DNA of 39,145 nucleotides from Verrucomicrobiales bacterium. Its GTDB lineage: Bacteria; Verrucomicrobiota; Verrucomicrobiia; Verrucomicrobiales; DEV007. This document shows, in pieces, positions 32,497 through 39,145 of this stretch. Within the stretch, counting starts at the first letter, position 1. Each line of letters begins with the position of its first letter. The notes under the pieces are model-generated. The model was not told the origin of the DNA. It ran no database searches and was given only the letters and a program-made list of their open reading frames with translations. The stretch lies in the NCBI GenBank assembly GCA_030730365.1, contig JANQVJ010000014.1, forward strand, positions 4,520 through 43,664, written 5' to 3'. Position numbers and translations under genes: made by a program.

Positions 32497-33108
32497 ATGT
32501 CTTTACAAGCCGCACCGGCAGAAGGGAAGATAGGCGAAGTGAGAATTTCGCAACGCTTATTTGTTAACGAGAGGGATCGCCGCGGAAATACTCGTTGGAT
32601 CATCATCGCCGCGATCTCGAGTCTGCTCCTCGTCGTGGTGCTCGTCGCCTTCCAAATGCGTCCCTCGGCCCAGATTTCGAAGAGACAGGCCTCTCTGATT
32701 GAAGGCATCGAGCGGCGCAGTCCGCCCCGCATCCAGCGCCTACTGGCTAAAGACTACGGGGACCGCTGGGGATTCACGAGCGAGCAGATCGTCGAGAGCA
32801 TGGTCGATGCCGGGAGCCAGTTCATGGCTCTCGTCGTCACGCCCGTGAATCAGAGTGTCGTTTTCGGCGAAGGAGGCGAGGCGACCGTCTCCGCGCGGGT
32901 CATTCTCAGCGGCAAGCCGGTCGGTCCGGTCGGCAACGAAGTCACCCGTCAGATCAATCAGCTCAAAGAACCCTTCGTCTTTGTCTGGAAAAAGCAAAGC
33001 TTCCTCCCCTCGAGCTGGCGGCTCGTCCGGGTCGATAACGCCGCCCTGCCCGACGATCTCTACGGCTACGAGCCGGGTGACATACGGCGGGCGATGCAGG
33101 GGGAGTGA
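32497..33108 (+). CDS. Single-TM hypothetical protein with NTF2-like domain
   Basis: 203 residues from ATG 32497, preceded by GGGGGGTGAAA as ribosome site; an upstream ATG at 32470 is less likely. The cytoplasmic N-terminus is charged, then one membrane helix lies at about 36-56 (IIIAAISSLLLVVVLVAF). The outer part (about 65-195) has a helix-rich start followed by long curved strands (ALVVTPVNQSVVFGEGGEAT, PFVFVWKKQSF, SWRLVRVDNAALP). The W-R-L-V-R-V-x-N ending is seen in NTF2-like/SnoaL-type folds (inference). Function unknown. It shares a short divergent promoter region with rppH. A heptamer repeat begins two bases after its stop. Confidence 0.75.
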   Translation: MSLQAAPAEGKIGEVRISQRLFVNERDRRGNTRWIIIAAISSLLLVVVLVAFQMRPSAQISKRQASLIEGIERRSPPRIQRLLAKDYGDRWGFTSEQIVESMVDAGSQFMALVVTPVNQSVVFGEGGEATVSARVILSGKPVGPVGNEVTRQINQLKEPFVFVWKKQSFLPSSWRLVRVDNAALPDDLYGYEPGDIRRAMQGE

Positions 33109-33110
33109 GG

Positions 33111-33131
33111 TCATGGGTCATGGGTCATGGG
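33111..33131. repeat. Heptanucleotide tandem repeat, unit TCATGGG
   Basis: Three perfect copies of TCATGGG at 33111-33131, starting two bases after a stop codon. Same unit length as the array at 39091-39145 but unrelated sequence. Confidence 0.8.
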
Positions 33132-33307
33132 TGTGAATCGCTGCACCGCAGGTGCCGTCAGCATGGAGAAAATCGAGACGGGTCTTCGAAGAGCAAGCGA
33201 AGAGGCCGAAGTGAAACGAAGTCAATTAGGAGGCATGGGGAAAATCGTATTGGAGTTTGTGCGGCAGAGGCGTAGACGCGGGCGCCGTTTTTTGTCATCG
33301 TTGGCTC

Positions 33308-34243
33308 ATGATTAAATTAGCCCCGGTTGCTGTCGCCATCTTTATCACCTCTCTCACCGCCCATGCTGATGAGCCCGTGCCCTTTGGTGAGCAGCGCAGT
33401 GCCACGGGGATTAAGCATTCCTTCCTCCTCTGCGGTCCTCTCACGGGGATCGTAGACGAAGAGAGCCGCCTCGGGTGGGAGTCAAAAGGCGCCTCGCGGG
33501 ACGGATACGTTCTTCCTGACGGAAACATCCTCATCTCGCAAAATAATCGCGCGCGAGAGTTGACGCGTGAGGGGAATGAAGTCTGGACCTACGTCCTGAG
33601 CCCGGAAAATAAAGAACTCGGCACCGTCGTGCGCCTTGAGAATGGGAACACCCTCGTCGTCGAACGAGGCGTGAAACCTCAACTCCTTGAAGTAGCGCCT
33701 GACGGAACGGTCGCCTTGCGGGTCCCGCTCCAGCCCGAGACCGACAACGCACACATGCAGACCCGCATGGCGAGGAAGCTTGCGAACGGCAACTACCTCG
33801 TGCCGCATCTCCTCGCCTTCGCAGTGAAAGAGTATGGCCCCGATGGCACCGTCGTTAGCACGATCCGAACCGATCTGCCCGAGCTAGGCGGACGCGAAGC
33901 GAAAGTGTGGCCTTTTACCGCGATCCGTCTCGAGGATGGGAACACGCTCGTCACGCTCACGAACGGCAATCGCGTCGTCGAATTCGATGCCGCCGGCAAA
34001 GTCGTCTGGAAACTCACCAACGAAGATGTCGGCGGTCGCTTCGCCGATCCCTGCGGTGCCCAGCGATTGCAAAACGGGAATACCATCGTCTGCTGCTACG
34101 GTCAAAAAGACCCTACCAAACCCAAACTCCTCGAAGTGACTCGTGCCGGGGAAGTCGTCTGGGAATATTTTCACCCTGAAGCGAGAGCCCACGAGGTCCA
34201 TGTGCTGACGAGCAACGGCGTGCCCGAGGGGGTGATGAAGTGA
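33308..34243 (+). CDS. Secreted beta-propeller protein (PQQ/arylsulfotransferase-like repeats)
   Basis: 311 residues from ATG 33308. The signal peptide is about 1-20 (LAPVAVAIFITSLTAHA). At least five repeats follow the pattern x-L-x-N/D-GN-T/I-L(V/I) then a strand ending in VVW or EVW: DGNILISQNNRARELTREG, NGNTLVVERGVKPQLLEVAP, ANGNYLVPHLLAFAVKEYGP, DGNTLVTLTNGNRVVEFDAA, NGNTIVCCYGQKD. This is a propeller related to secreted arylsulfotransferase/PQQ-like proteins. I see no catalytic residues, so the role is unknown. It is convergent with the DUF1552 gene downstream, and may belong functionally to the polymer-processing sets. Confidence 0.8.
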   Translation: MIKLAPVAVAIFITSLTAHADEPVPFGEQRSATGIKHSFLLCGPLTGIVDEESRLGWESKGASRDGYVLPDGNILISQNNRARELTREGNEVWTYVLSPENKELGTVVRLENGNTLVVERGVKPQLLEVAPDGTVALRVPLQPETDNAHMQTRMARKLANGNYLVPHLLAFAVKEYGPDGTVVSTIRTDLPELGGREAKVWPFTAIRLEDGNTLVTLTNGNRVVEFDAAGKVVWKLTNEDVGGRFADPCGAQRLQNGNTIVCCYGQKDPTKPKLLEVTRAGEVVWEYFHPEARAHEVHVLTSNGVPEGVMK

Positions 34244-34355
34244 CTTCGCTCAAGCGGGGTGAATCTCGAGGTGATCGCTGAGATAGTCGGGGCGGGGACG
34301 AAGTCATCACCGTCGCCAGGCGCGGTGACCGTGAGGGAGGAAAGGGCCGTGGCGT

Positions 34356-35654
34356 TCATGCCTCTTCGAGCCCCTTTATCCCCGTGCCGCTGCTGCTGCC
34401 GAAAGTGTCTATCTTGACACCCATGCGTTGAGCAAGGGGAACGAAAAGATTGGCGAAGGGTGTATTGTCTTTTTCGTCATGGGCCAGGTATCCCTGATGC
34501 TTGAATCCTCCTCCCGCGAGGATGACGGGCAGGTTGCGCCAGTCGTGACTGCTGGCGTTGCCGAGGTTGGACCCGAAGAGCACGGCGGTTTGGTCGAGCA
34601 GAGTTTTTCCGTTTTCCTCGATGGCCTTGAGCTTCCCGAGGAATTCGGCGAAGACATCGAATTCGGCATCTTCGATGATCTTGAGTTCATCGATTTTGGA
34701 GGGATCTTTGCCGTGGTGAGAAAGATTGTGCCAGTCGGTTTTGACTCCGGGAATTTTCGGCACGGCATTCATTCCGGCGAGTTGGAAAGTGACCGTGCGG
34801 GTCGAGTCACTGCTGAGGGCGAGCACAATCATGTCATTCATGAGCCGTTGCCGCGCAATGGCGTCATTTTTGTCTTCGATATCTTTCGGAGGTTCGACTC
34901 CGATTTGGGGTTTTGGCTTCTGGATCCAGCCTTCGGACTCACGCAAACGCAGCTCGAGATCGCGAACGGAGCTAAGGTATTCGTCGAGTTTGCCGCGGTC
35001 GCGTTCGCCGAGTTCTTTGCCGAGAGACTTTGCCTCGCCGAGGACTGTATCGAGGATGCTGCGACCGCGCTGGAAGCTCTTCATCTCCGCCGCCATTTCC
35101 TTCTCTGTTCCCTGGATGAAAAGCGTTTTGAACAGCTTCGCCGGAGAGGTCTCGCCGGGGATTTCGACGCCGTTCGCGGTCCACGACATGGAGCGTCCGC
35201 TTGTCGAGAGGGCGAGGAACGGGTAGCGGGTGCGATTGCCGATCTCGGTGGCGATGAGTTGGTCGAGGGAGATCGTGTTTTTGAACCCGGCGAGTCCGGG
35301 ACGGCGTGCCGAGGTCAGCCAGCTCATCTCGGAGGCGTGTCCGTTGTTGCCCTGCTGGTCCGGGTGAGACAATCCTGACATCAGTGTAAAATCATCGCGG
35401 TAGGCGCTCAGTCTTTCGAGGTATGGCGTCATCTCGTAGTCCTTCCCCGGCGATGTCGGAAAGAGGTGCGGGCCGTGGAATCCGAGGGTCGCGCACATCG
35501 CGACGAAGCGTTTGGGCGAATTCGCCGGGGTGCCGCGCGAAAAGGCAGGGCGCATCGCTTCGAGGAGTGGCAGGCCCAATATGGCACCGCCGGTGCCGCG
35601 CAAAAAGTGGCGCCGACTGAGGGCGGGGCGGGTCGCGAGGTGTGGCATCTGCAT
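34356..35654 (-). CDS. Tat-exported DUF1552 protein
   Basis: 432 residues. The N-terminus LSRRHFLRGTGGAILGLPLL is a twin-arginine signal. The family body is evident: NSPKRFVAMCATLGFHGPHL, FTLMSGLSHPDQQGNNGHAS, SLDQLIATEIG, GRSILDTVLGEAKSLGKEL, LVLALSSDSTRTVTF, WHNLSHHGKDPSKIDELKII, LFGSNLGNASSHDWRNLPV and GGGFKHQGYLAHD. DUF1552 proteins are related to the DUF1501/alkaline-phosphatase group and usually partner DUF1592 proteins, as here (the upstream gene stops 12 bases before this start). The catalytic role is not known. Confidence 0.93.
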   Translation of the reverse strand: MQMPHLATRPALSRRHFLRGTGGAILGLPLLEAMRPAFSRGTPANSPKRFVAMCATLGFHGPHLFPTSPGKDYEMTPYLERLSAYRDDFTLMSGLSHPDQQGNNGHASEMSWLTSARRPGLAGFKNTISLDQLIATEIGNRTRYPFLALSTSGRSMSWTANGVEIPGETSPAKLFKTLFIQGTEKEMAAEMKSFQRGRSILDTVLGEAKSLGKELGERDRGKLDEYLSSVRDLELRLRESEGWIQKPKPQIGVEPPKDIEDKNDAIARQRLMNDMIVLALSSDSTRTVTFQLAGMNAVPKIPGVKTDWHNLSHHGKDPSKIDELKIIEDAEFDVFAEFLGKLKAIEENGKTLLDQTAVLFGSNLGNASSHDWRNLPVILAGGGFKHQGYLAHDEKDNTPFANLFVPLAQRMGVKIDTFGSSSGTGIKGLEEA

Positions 35655-35666
35655 AGTGGGGTAGGG

Positions 35667-38117
35667 TTATTTGCGGCGGAAGATCTCACTCGTGACAGCG
35701 AGGAGGAGGAGATCGCGAATCCGGTATCCCGAGGTGGATGATTTCTGCACCATTGTATTGATTTCGGGCCGGTCGGAAAAGCCCATTTCGCGCCCGGTCG
35801 AAAAGGTGAGGAGCTTGGTGAGAAAGGCCCGCGCGAGGAGTTCTTTTTCCCCGGCAATGAGGTCGCGGAATTCGAGGAAATCGGTAAAGGCGCGACCATC
35901 CTGAAGTTGGCCGCTGTCATCGACGGGTGGACCGATTTTGTAGTAGACGCGTTTAGCGCCGGCCCACTTTTCGGGCGGGATCGCGCCTTCCCCCAGGCTT
36001 CGGAAGTTGTCGCGCCAGCCGCCGATGGGGTCAAAGCGCTCGAGGGCAAAACCAGGTGGATCGATCATCTCGTGACATGACTGGCAGCTCTCGGAATCGC
36101 GATGTTTCGCGAGCAGCTCCCGCAGTGTCGTCGCTCCCCGGACGTCGGGCTCGACCCCGGGAATGCCAGGCGGGGGAGGAGCGGGATGTTTGCCGAGGAG
36201 CCGTTCGTTAATCCAGACGCCCCGCAGCACGGGCGAGGTATTTGTGCCGTTGGCGGAGACTTTGAGAATGCTGGCGTGAGAGAGTAGTCCCCCGCGCGGG
36301 CTGCCAGGGGGAAGGCTCACTTTTTCGACCCGGGGGCCGACGACCATGTTGATCCCGTAGTGCTTCGCGAGCCGCCAGTTCAGCATCCCGAAGTCGGACT
36401 TCACGAGATGGGAAATGTCGAGATTCTCCGCGAGGAGCGTTCGCAGATAGGCTCGCGTTTCCTCAAGCATGGAGTCCTGCAGGTAACGGTCGAACTCGGG
36501 GAAGAGGGCCTCGTCCGGATTGGTGAAATCGATGCTGCGGAGGTCGAGCCATGAGTCGGTGAAATCATCGAGGAATCGTGCAAAGTGATCTGACTCCATG
36601 AGCCGCGCGGCGTGTCCTGTCAGAGCGGCGGGATCGGCGGCGAGCCCCCCCGCCGAGGCAGCACCGAGGAGGATTTCGTCGGGCAGAGTGCGGGTAAGGA
36701 AGTAGGAAAGCCGTGCGGCGAGGGCGTGGTCGCCGAGGGCGCCGCCCTTTTCGCGGAGATAAAGAAAATCAGGTGAACAAAGCACCGCGGTAAGGGTGGT
36801 GCGGAGGGCCTCCTCAAAAGTGGCCCCGCCCGTCATTTCCCCCTGAAAGAGGATGAGGTAGGGCGCGACGTCCTCGTCGGTGGCGGGACGGCGAAAAGCT
36901 CTCGAGGCGAATCGTTTCAACACGGGGATGACGTCAGCGGCGGGGTCGGACGAGACGATCTCGAAACGCGGGACGTAGTAGCTTCTTTCCTTATCTTTCG
37001 GATTGCCGGGCTCGATTTCGCGGCGGTCGAGTCCGGTGAAGATGAGCTCGTGCCCGATTGTGGGAAAACGTTCGACGAGCGGGCCCTCGATCTCGACGGA
37101 GGAGATCGCGAGTCCGGGGCCCTTGTAGGCGGAGAGGCCGTGTTGGCGGATGAGATTTTCCGGATCATAGAGCCCCTGCGGAGTGATCTCGACCATGAAG
37201 CGTTCGTCCATCCAAACGGTTAGCTCGACCGTGGTCGGCTTTCCGGGCGGAAAAGAGAAGTAACCGTAGGTAGGTCTTACCCCGGCCCGGGCAAAGGAAG
37301 TCCCGCCGACGGAAAAGAGGACCGGCTCGTCGCTCTCGTGGGCGTAGCCGGTGATGCGGATGCGGTGGAGTCCGCTGCGTTTCGCTTCGGCCTCGCGGAG
37401 CATGCCGGTGGGGTAGCCGAGCTCGCGAAAAAAGACGATGGCGCCGTCGGGAGCTTTGTGCCACGACTCGCCCACGAACTTGTCGGCCCCGCGGGTCTCC
37501 GCATAAGTCGCGGTGATCTTGACTGGTTCTAGGGCTGCGGTGCGTTTTGCGATCGCGGTATCGATCGCGAGAGTGGCGGACTCGAGGTAGCTGCGCATCT
37601 GGCTCGGGGAAATCCCGAGGGCTTCCCCGACGGTGTCAAACTCGCCGGACCGTCCGTCTTCGGGCAGGGTCGCGGCGAGGTCGAGATGAATCCCAAGGAG
37701 GTCGTTGATGGTGTTTTCGTATTCGCGCCGGTTGAGACGGCGCAGCACGGTGCCCTTCTGCTTTTTGTGCGCGGCGGTTAGGGCCGGGCCGAGATCCTCA
37801 CTGAAGAGGCGTTTTTCACCACCCGAGGGTGCGACGTTCCCGCCGGGCGGCATTTCGCCATCGGCGACGCGGTCGTAAAGTCGCACCCATTTCTCCATGA
37901 CCGCCTCGTCGTCGAGATCGCGCGAGAGGTCATCGAGATCGAGCCCGCCTTCGGCCGAACTGGCGTCGTGGCATTCATAGCAGTGCTTGTTGAAGAAGGG
38001 GGTGAGCTTGTCAGTGAAGTCCGCGCTGAACGCCACCGGAGTGAGCGCCAACCATACCAGACCGGGGGCGTTTCGGCAGAGAGCGAAGTAGGAACGTTTC
38101 AGGCAGGGAGCAAGCAT
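35667..38117 (-). CDS. Secreted PSD-cytochrome-type DUF1592 protein
   Basis: 816 residues from ATG 38117, chosen because a signal peptide starts there (SYFALCRNAPGLVWLALTPV). Frames back to 38345 would overlap the divergent SDR gene and read as noise; ATG 38153 is a possible alternative. CYECH at 46-50 is the first heme motif, with MPPGG after it. DUF1587 (LRRLNRREYENTINDLLGI), DUF1595, DUF1592 (AARLSYFLTRTLPDEILL), DUF1588 (RGVWINERLLGKHPAPPPPG and the second heme motif CQSCH) and DUF1585 (FLTKLLTFSTGREMGFSDRP) follow in the usual order. It is the large partner of the DUF1552 protein. Probably an extracellular redox enzyme; substrate unknown. Confidence 0.93.
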   Translation of the reverse strand: MLAPCLKRSYFALCRNAPGLVWLALTPVAFSADFTDKLTPFFNKHCYECHDASSAEGGLDLDDLSRDLDDEAVMEKWVRLYDRVADGEMPPGGNVAPSGGEKRLFSEDLGPALTAAHKKQKGTVLRRLNRREYENTINDLLGIHLDLAATLPEDGRSGEFDTVGEALGISPSQMRSYLESATLAIDTAIAKRTAALEPVKITATYAETRGADKFVGESWHKAPDGAIVFFRELGYPTGMLREAEAKRSGLHRIRITGYAHESDEPVLFSVGGTSFARAGVRPTYGYFSFPPGKPTTVELTVWMDERFMVEITPQGLYDPENLIRQHGLSAYKGPGLAISSVEIEGPLVERFPTIGHELIFTGLDRREIEPGNPKDKERSYYVPRFEIVSSDPAADVIPVLKRFASRAFRRPATDEDVAPYLILFQGEMTGGATFEEALRTTLTAVLCSPDFLYLREKGGALGDHALAARLSYFLTRTLPDEILLGAASAGGLAADPAALTGHAARLMESDHFARFLDDFTDSWLDLRSIDFTNPDEALFPEFDRYLQDSMLEETRAYLRTLLAENLDISHLVKSDFGMLNWRLAKHYGINMVVGPRVEKVSLPPGSPRGGLLSHASILKVSANGTNTSPVLRGVWINERLLGKHPAPPPPGIPGVEPDVRGATTLRELLAKHRDSESCQSCHEMIDPPGFALERFDPIGGWRDNFRSLGEGAIPPEKWAGAKRVYYKIGPPVDDSGQLQDGRAFTDFLEFRDLIAGEKELLARAFLTKLLTFSTGREMGFSDRPEINTMVQKSSTSGYRIRDLLLLAVTSEIFRRK

Positions 38118-38326
38118 GGGACCAACGAAAGATAATAAGGCCGGACGGGCCATGGCCACAAAAATCGCGGGTTTTTGAAAAGTCCGGCGGCGCTGACTGC
38201 CGATCAGCCGGGTTCGGCCCGCTGTGCTTCCAGGCGAGCTTGCACATCCGGCCCGCCTCGCGACCTTCCGCATCGGAGCGGACAAGATTTTTTGACTCAG
38301 CGCATAAATGAAGTCCATTGCATACA

Positions 38327-39085
38327 ATGAGTTCAAGAATTGCATTGATTACCGGAGCGAGCAAAGGGGTGGGGCGCGGCATTGCTTACGGCATGGCGGA
38401 CGCGGGATGGGACATCGTCATCAATTACCACAGTGACGCGGCGGGGGCGGATGAGACCCGCAGGGTTATCGAGGGAAAAGGCCGTCGTTGTTTCACAATC
38501 TCGGGCGATGTCGGAAAAAAGGGCGACGTCGAGGACATGTTCGCCGCCATCGTGGCTGAGTTTGGAGGGCTTGATTGCCTCGTCAACAACGCCGGACGCC
38601 AGACCTGGGCATCTCTTCTCGACCTCTCGGAAGAGGATTGGGACAAGACGATCCGAACCAATCTTAAGGGTGGCTTTCTCTGTACTCAGGCGGCGGCTCG
38701 AGTCATGAAAGACCAGGGGCGCGGCGGATCCATTATCAATATCGGATCAGGCGCGAACAAACAGCCTTTTATCAATCTCGTCGATTATTGCGCCTCCAAG
38801 GGCGGACTCGACCAGCTCACCCGCGTCAGCGCCTGTGAGCTCGGACAGTATGGCATTCGCGTGAACTGTGTCGCCCCGGGCGCGATTGAGATTGAGCGTA
38901 CTCGCGAAGAGTCCGACGATTATTCAGGCACCTGGTCCCCCCTGACTCCGATGGGCCGGATCGGTCTCCCGGAAGACATTTCTCGCATGGTCGTCCACCT
39001 CGCCGACGACGCCGCCAATTTCATCACCGGTCAGACGATCTACGTGGATGGTGGACTGTGGACCAAGACCCACTGGCCGTATTGA
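38327..39085 (+). CDS. SDR-family oxidoreductase
   Basis: 252 residues from ATG 38327; the TTG at 38318 is a weaker start. The classical short-chain dehydrogenase pattern is complete: TGASKGVG (9-16) for NAD(P) binding, NNAG (87-90), catalytic Ser141, Tyr154 and Lys158 (YCASK), and the C-terminal INIG and GQTIYVDGGLW blocks. It resembles 3-oxoacyl-ACP reductase (FabG-like) and glucose-dehydrogenase-type SDRs; the substrate cannot be read from the sequence. It is divergent from the DUF1592 gene (about 210 bases between the starts). A heptamer array begins 5 bases after its stop. Confidence 0.92.
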   Translation: MSSRIALITGASKGVGRGIAYGMADAGWDIVINYHSDAAGADETRRVIEGKGRRCFTISGDVGKKGDVEDMFAAIVAEFGGLDCLVNNAGRQTWASLLDLSEEDWDKTIRTNLKGGFLCTQAAARVMKDQGRGGSIINIGSGANKQPFINLVDYCASKGGLDQLTRVSACELGQYGIRVNCVAPGAIEIERTREESDDYSGTWSPLTPMGRIGLPEDISRMVVHLADDAANFITGQTIYVDGGLWTKTHWPY

Positions 39086-39090
39086 GCTTT

Positions 39091-39145
39091 TTAGCGGTTA
39101 GCGGTTAGCGGTTAGCGGTTAGCGGTTAGCGGTTAGCGGTTAGCG
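39091..39145. repeat. Heptanucleotide tandem array, unit TTAGCGG
   Basis: Seven perfect copies plus six bases of an eighth TTAGCGG run from 39091 to the end of the window, so the true array is longer. It begins five bases after the SDR stop. It resembles the short tandemly repeated heptamers (STRR) known from cyanobacteria in form only. Confidence 0.95.

Noticed and set aside
33163-33315. 50-codon basic peptide frame before the beta-propeller gene
   Set aside because: Very Arg-rich, overlaps the start of a better gene, no ribosome site, no family; probably chance.
39091-39145. CRISPR array
   Set aside because: Unit of 7 bases with no spacers; it is a simple tandem repeat and no cas gene is present.

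Overview
The window reads as high-GC chromosomal DNA of a marine- or soil-type member of the Verrucomicrobiota (Verrucomicrobiales-like). The clade call is an inference from gene content. There are two sets of DUF1549/DUF1553/DUF1501 and DUF1592/DUF1552 secreted cytochrome-type proteins, a sigma factor paired with a FecR/LamG anti-sigma protein, twin-arginine exported beta-propellers, and a formylglycine-enzyme-like domain fused to a kinase-like domain. These combinations are typical of Verrucomicrobiota and Planctomycetota. No rRNA, tRNA, IS element, prophage or CRISPR array was seen.

Layout. 1-402 is non-coding and rich in inverted and direct repeats. 403-5358 (minus) holds a secreted protein with a possible double-psi barrel, then a PQQ-like beta-propeller/panC/nadB operon. 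5483-11079 (plus) is a compact exporter operon: a Cys-rich secreted protein, a HlyD/MacA-type adaptor, a LolD/MacB-type ATPase, two FtsX-type permeases and a lipoprotein with a Cys cluster. 11168-18172 (plus) is a translationally coupled sigma factor / anti-sigma / PSD1 cytochrome / DUF1501 cassette. 18334-20987 holds a Tat-exported beta-propeller and a DEAD-box helicase. 20988-22015 is mostly non-coding but contains what looks like the 3' stump of a bactofilin gene with its terminator still in place. 22016-25608 is a two-gene unit: a TPR membrane protein and a receiver/pseudokinase/TM/FGE-like fusion. 25677-31694 (minus) holds a CPXCG zinc-ribbon-like protein, an EF-G paralogue, a small, apparently frameshifted secreted protein, and a hybrid histidine kinase with two receivers. 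31958-34243 has rppH divergent from a membrane-anchored NTF2-like protein, then another beta-propeller. 34356-38117 (minus) is a DUF1592 + DUF1552 pair, divergent from an SDR oxidoreductase whose stop codon is followed by a heptanucleotide tandem array running off the window.

How it fits together. Housekeeping genes (nadB, panC, rppH, EF-G, helicase) are interspersed with envelope systems. The strongest candidates for undescribed biology are the receiver-pseudokinase-FGE fusion with its TPR partner beside a decayed bactofilin gene, and the ABC exporter flanked by Cys-rich exported proteins. Short tandem repeats with 7-bp units but three different sequences occur in three intergenic places, and two of them start within a few bases of a stop codon.
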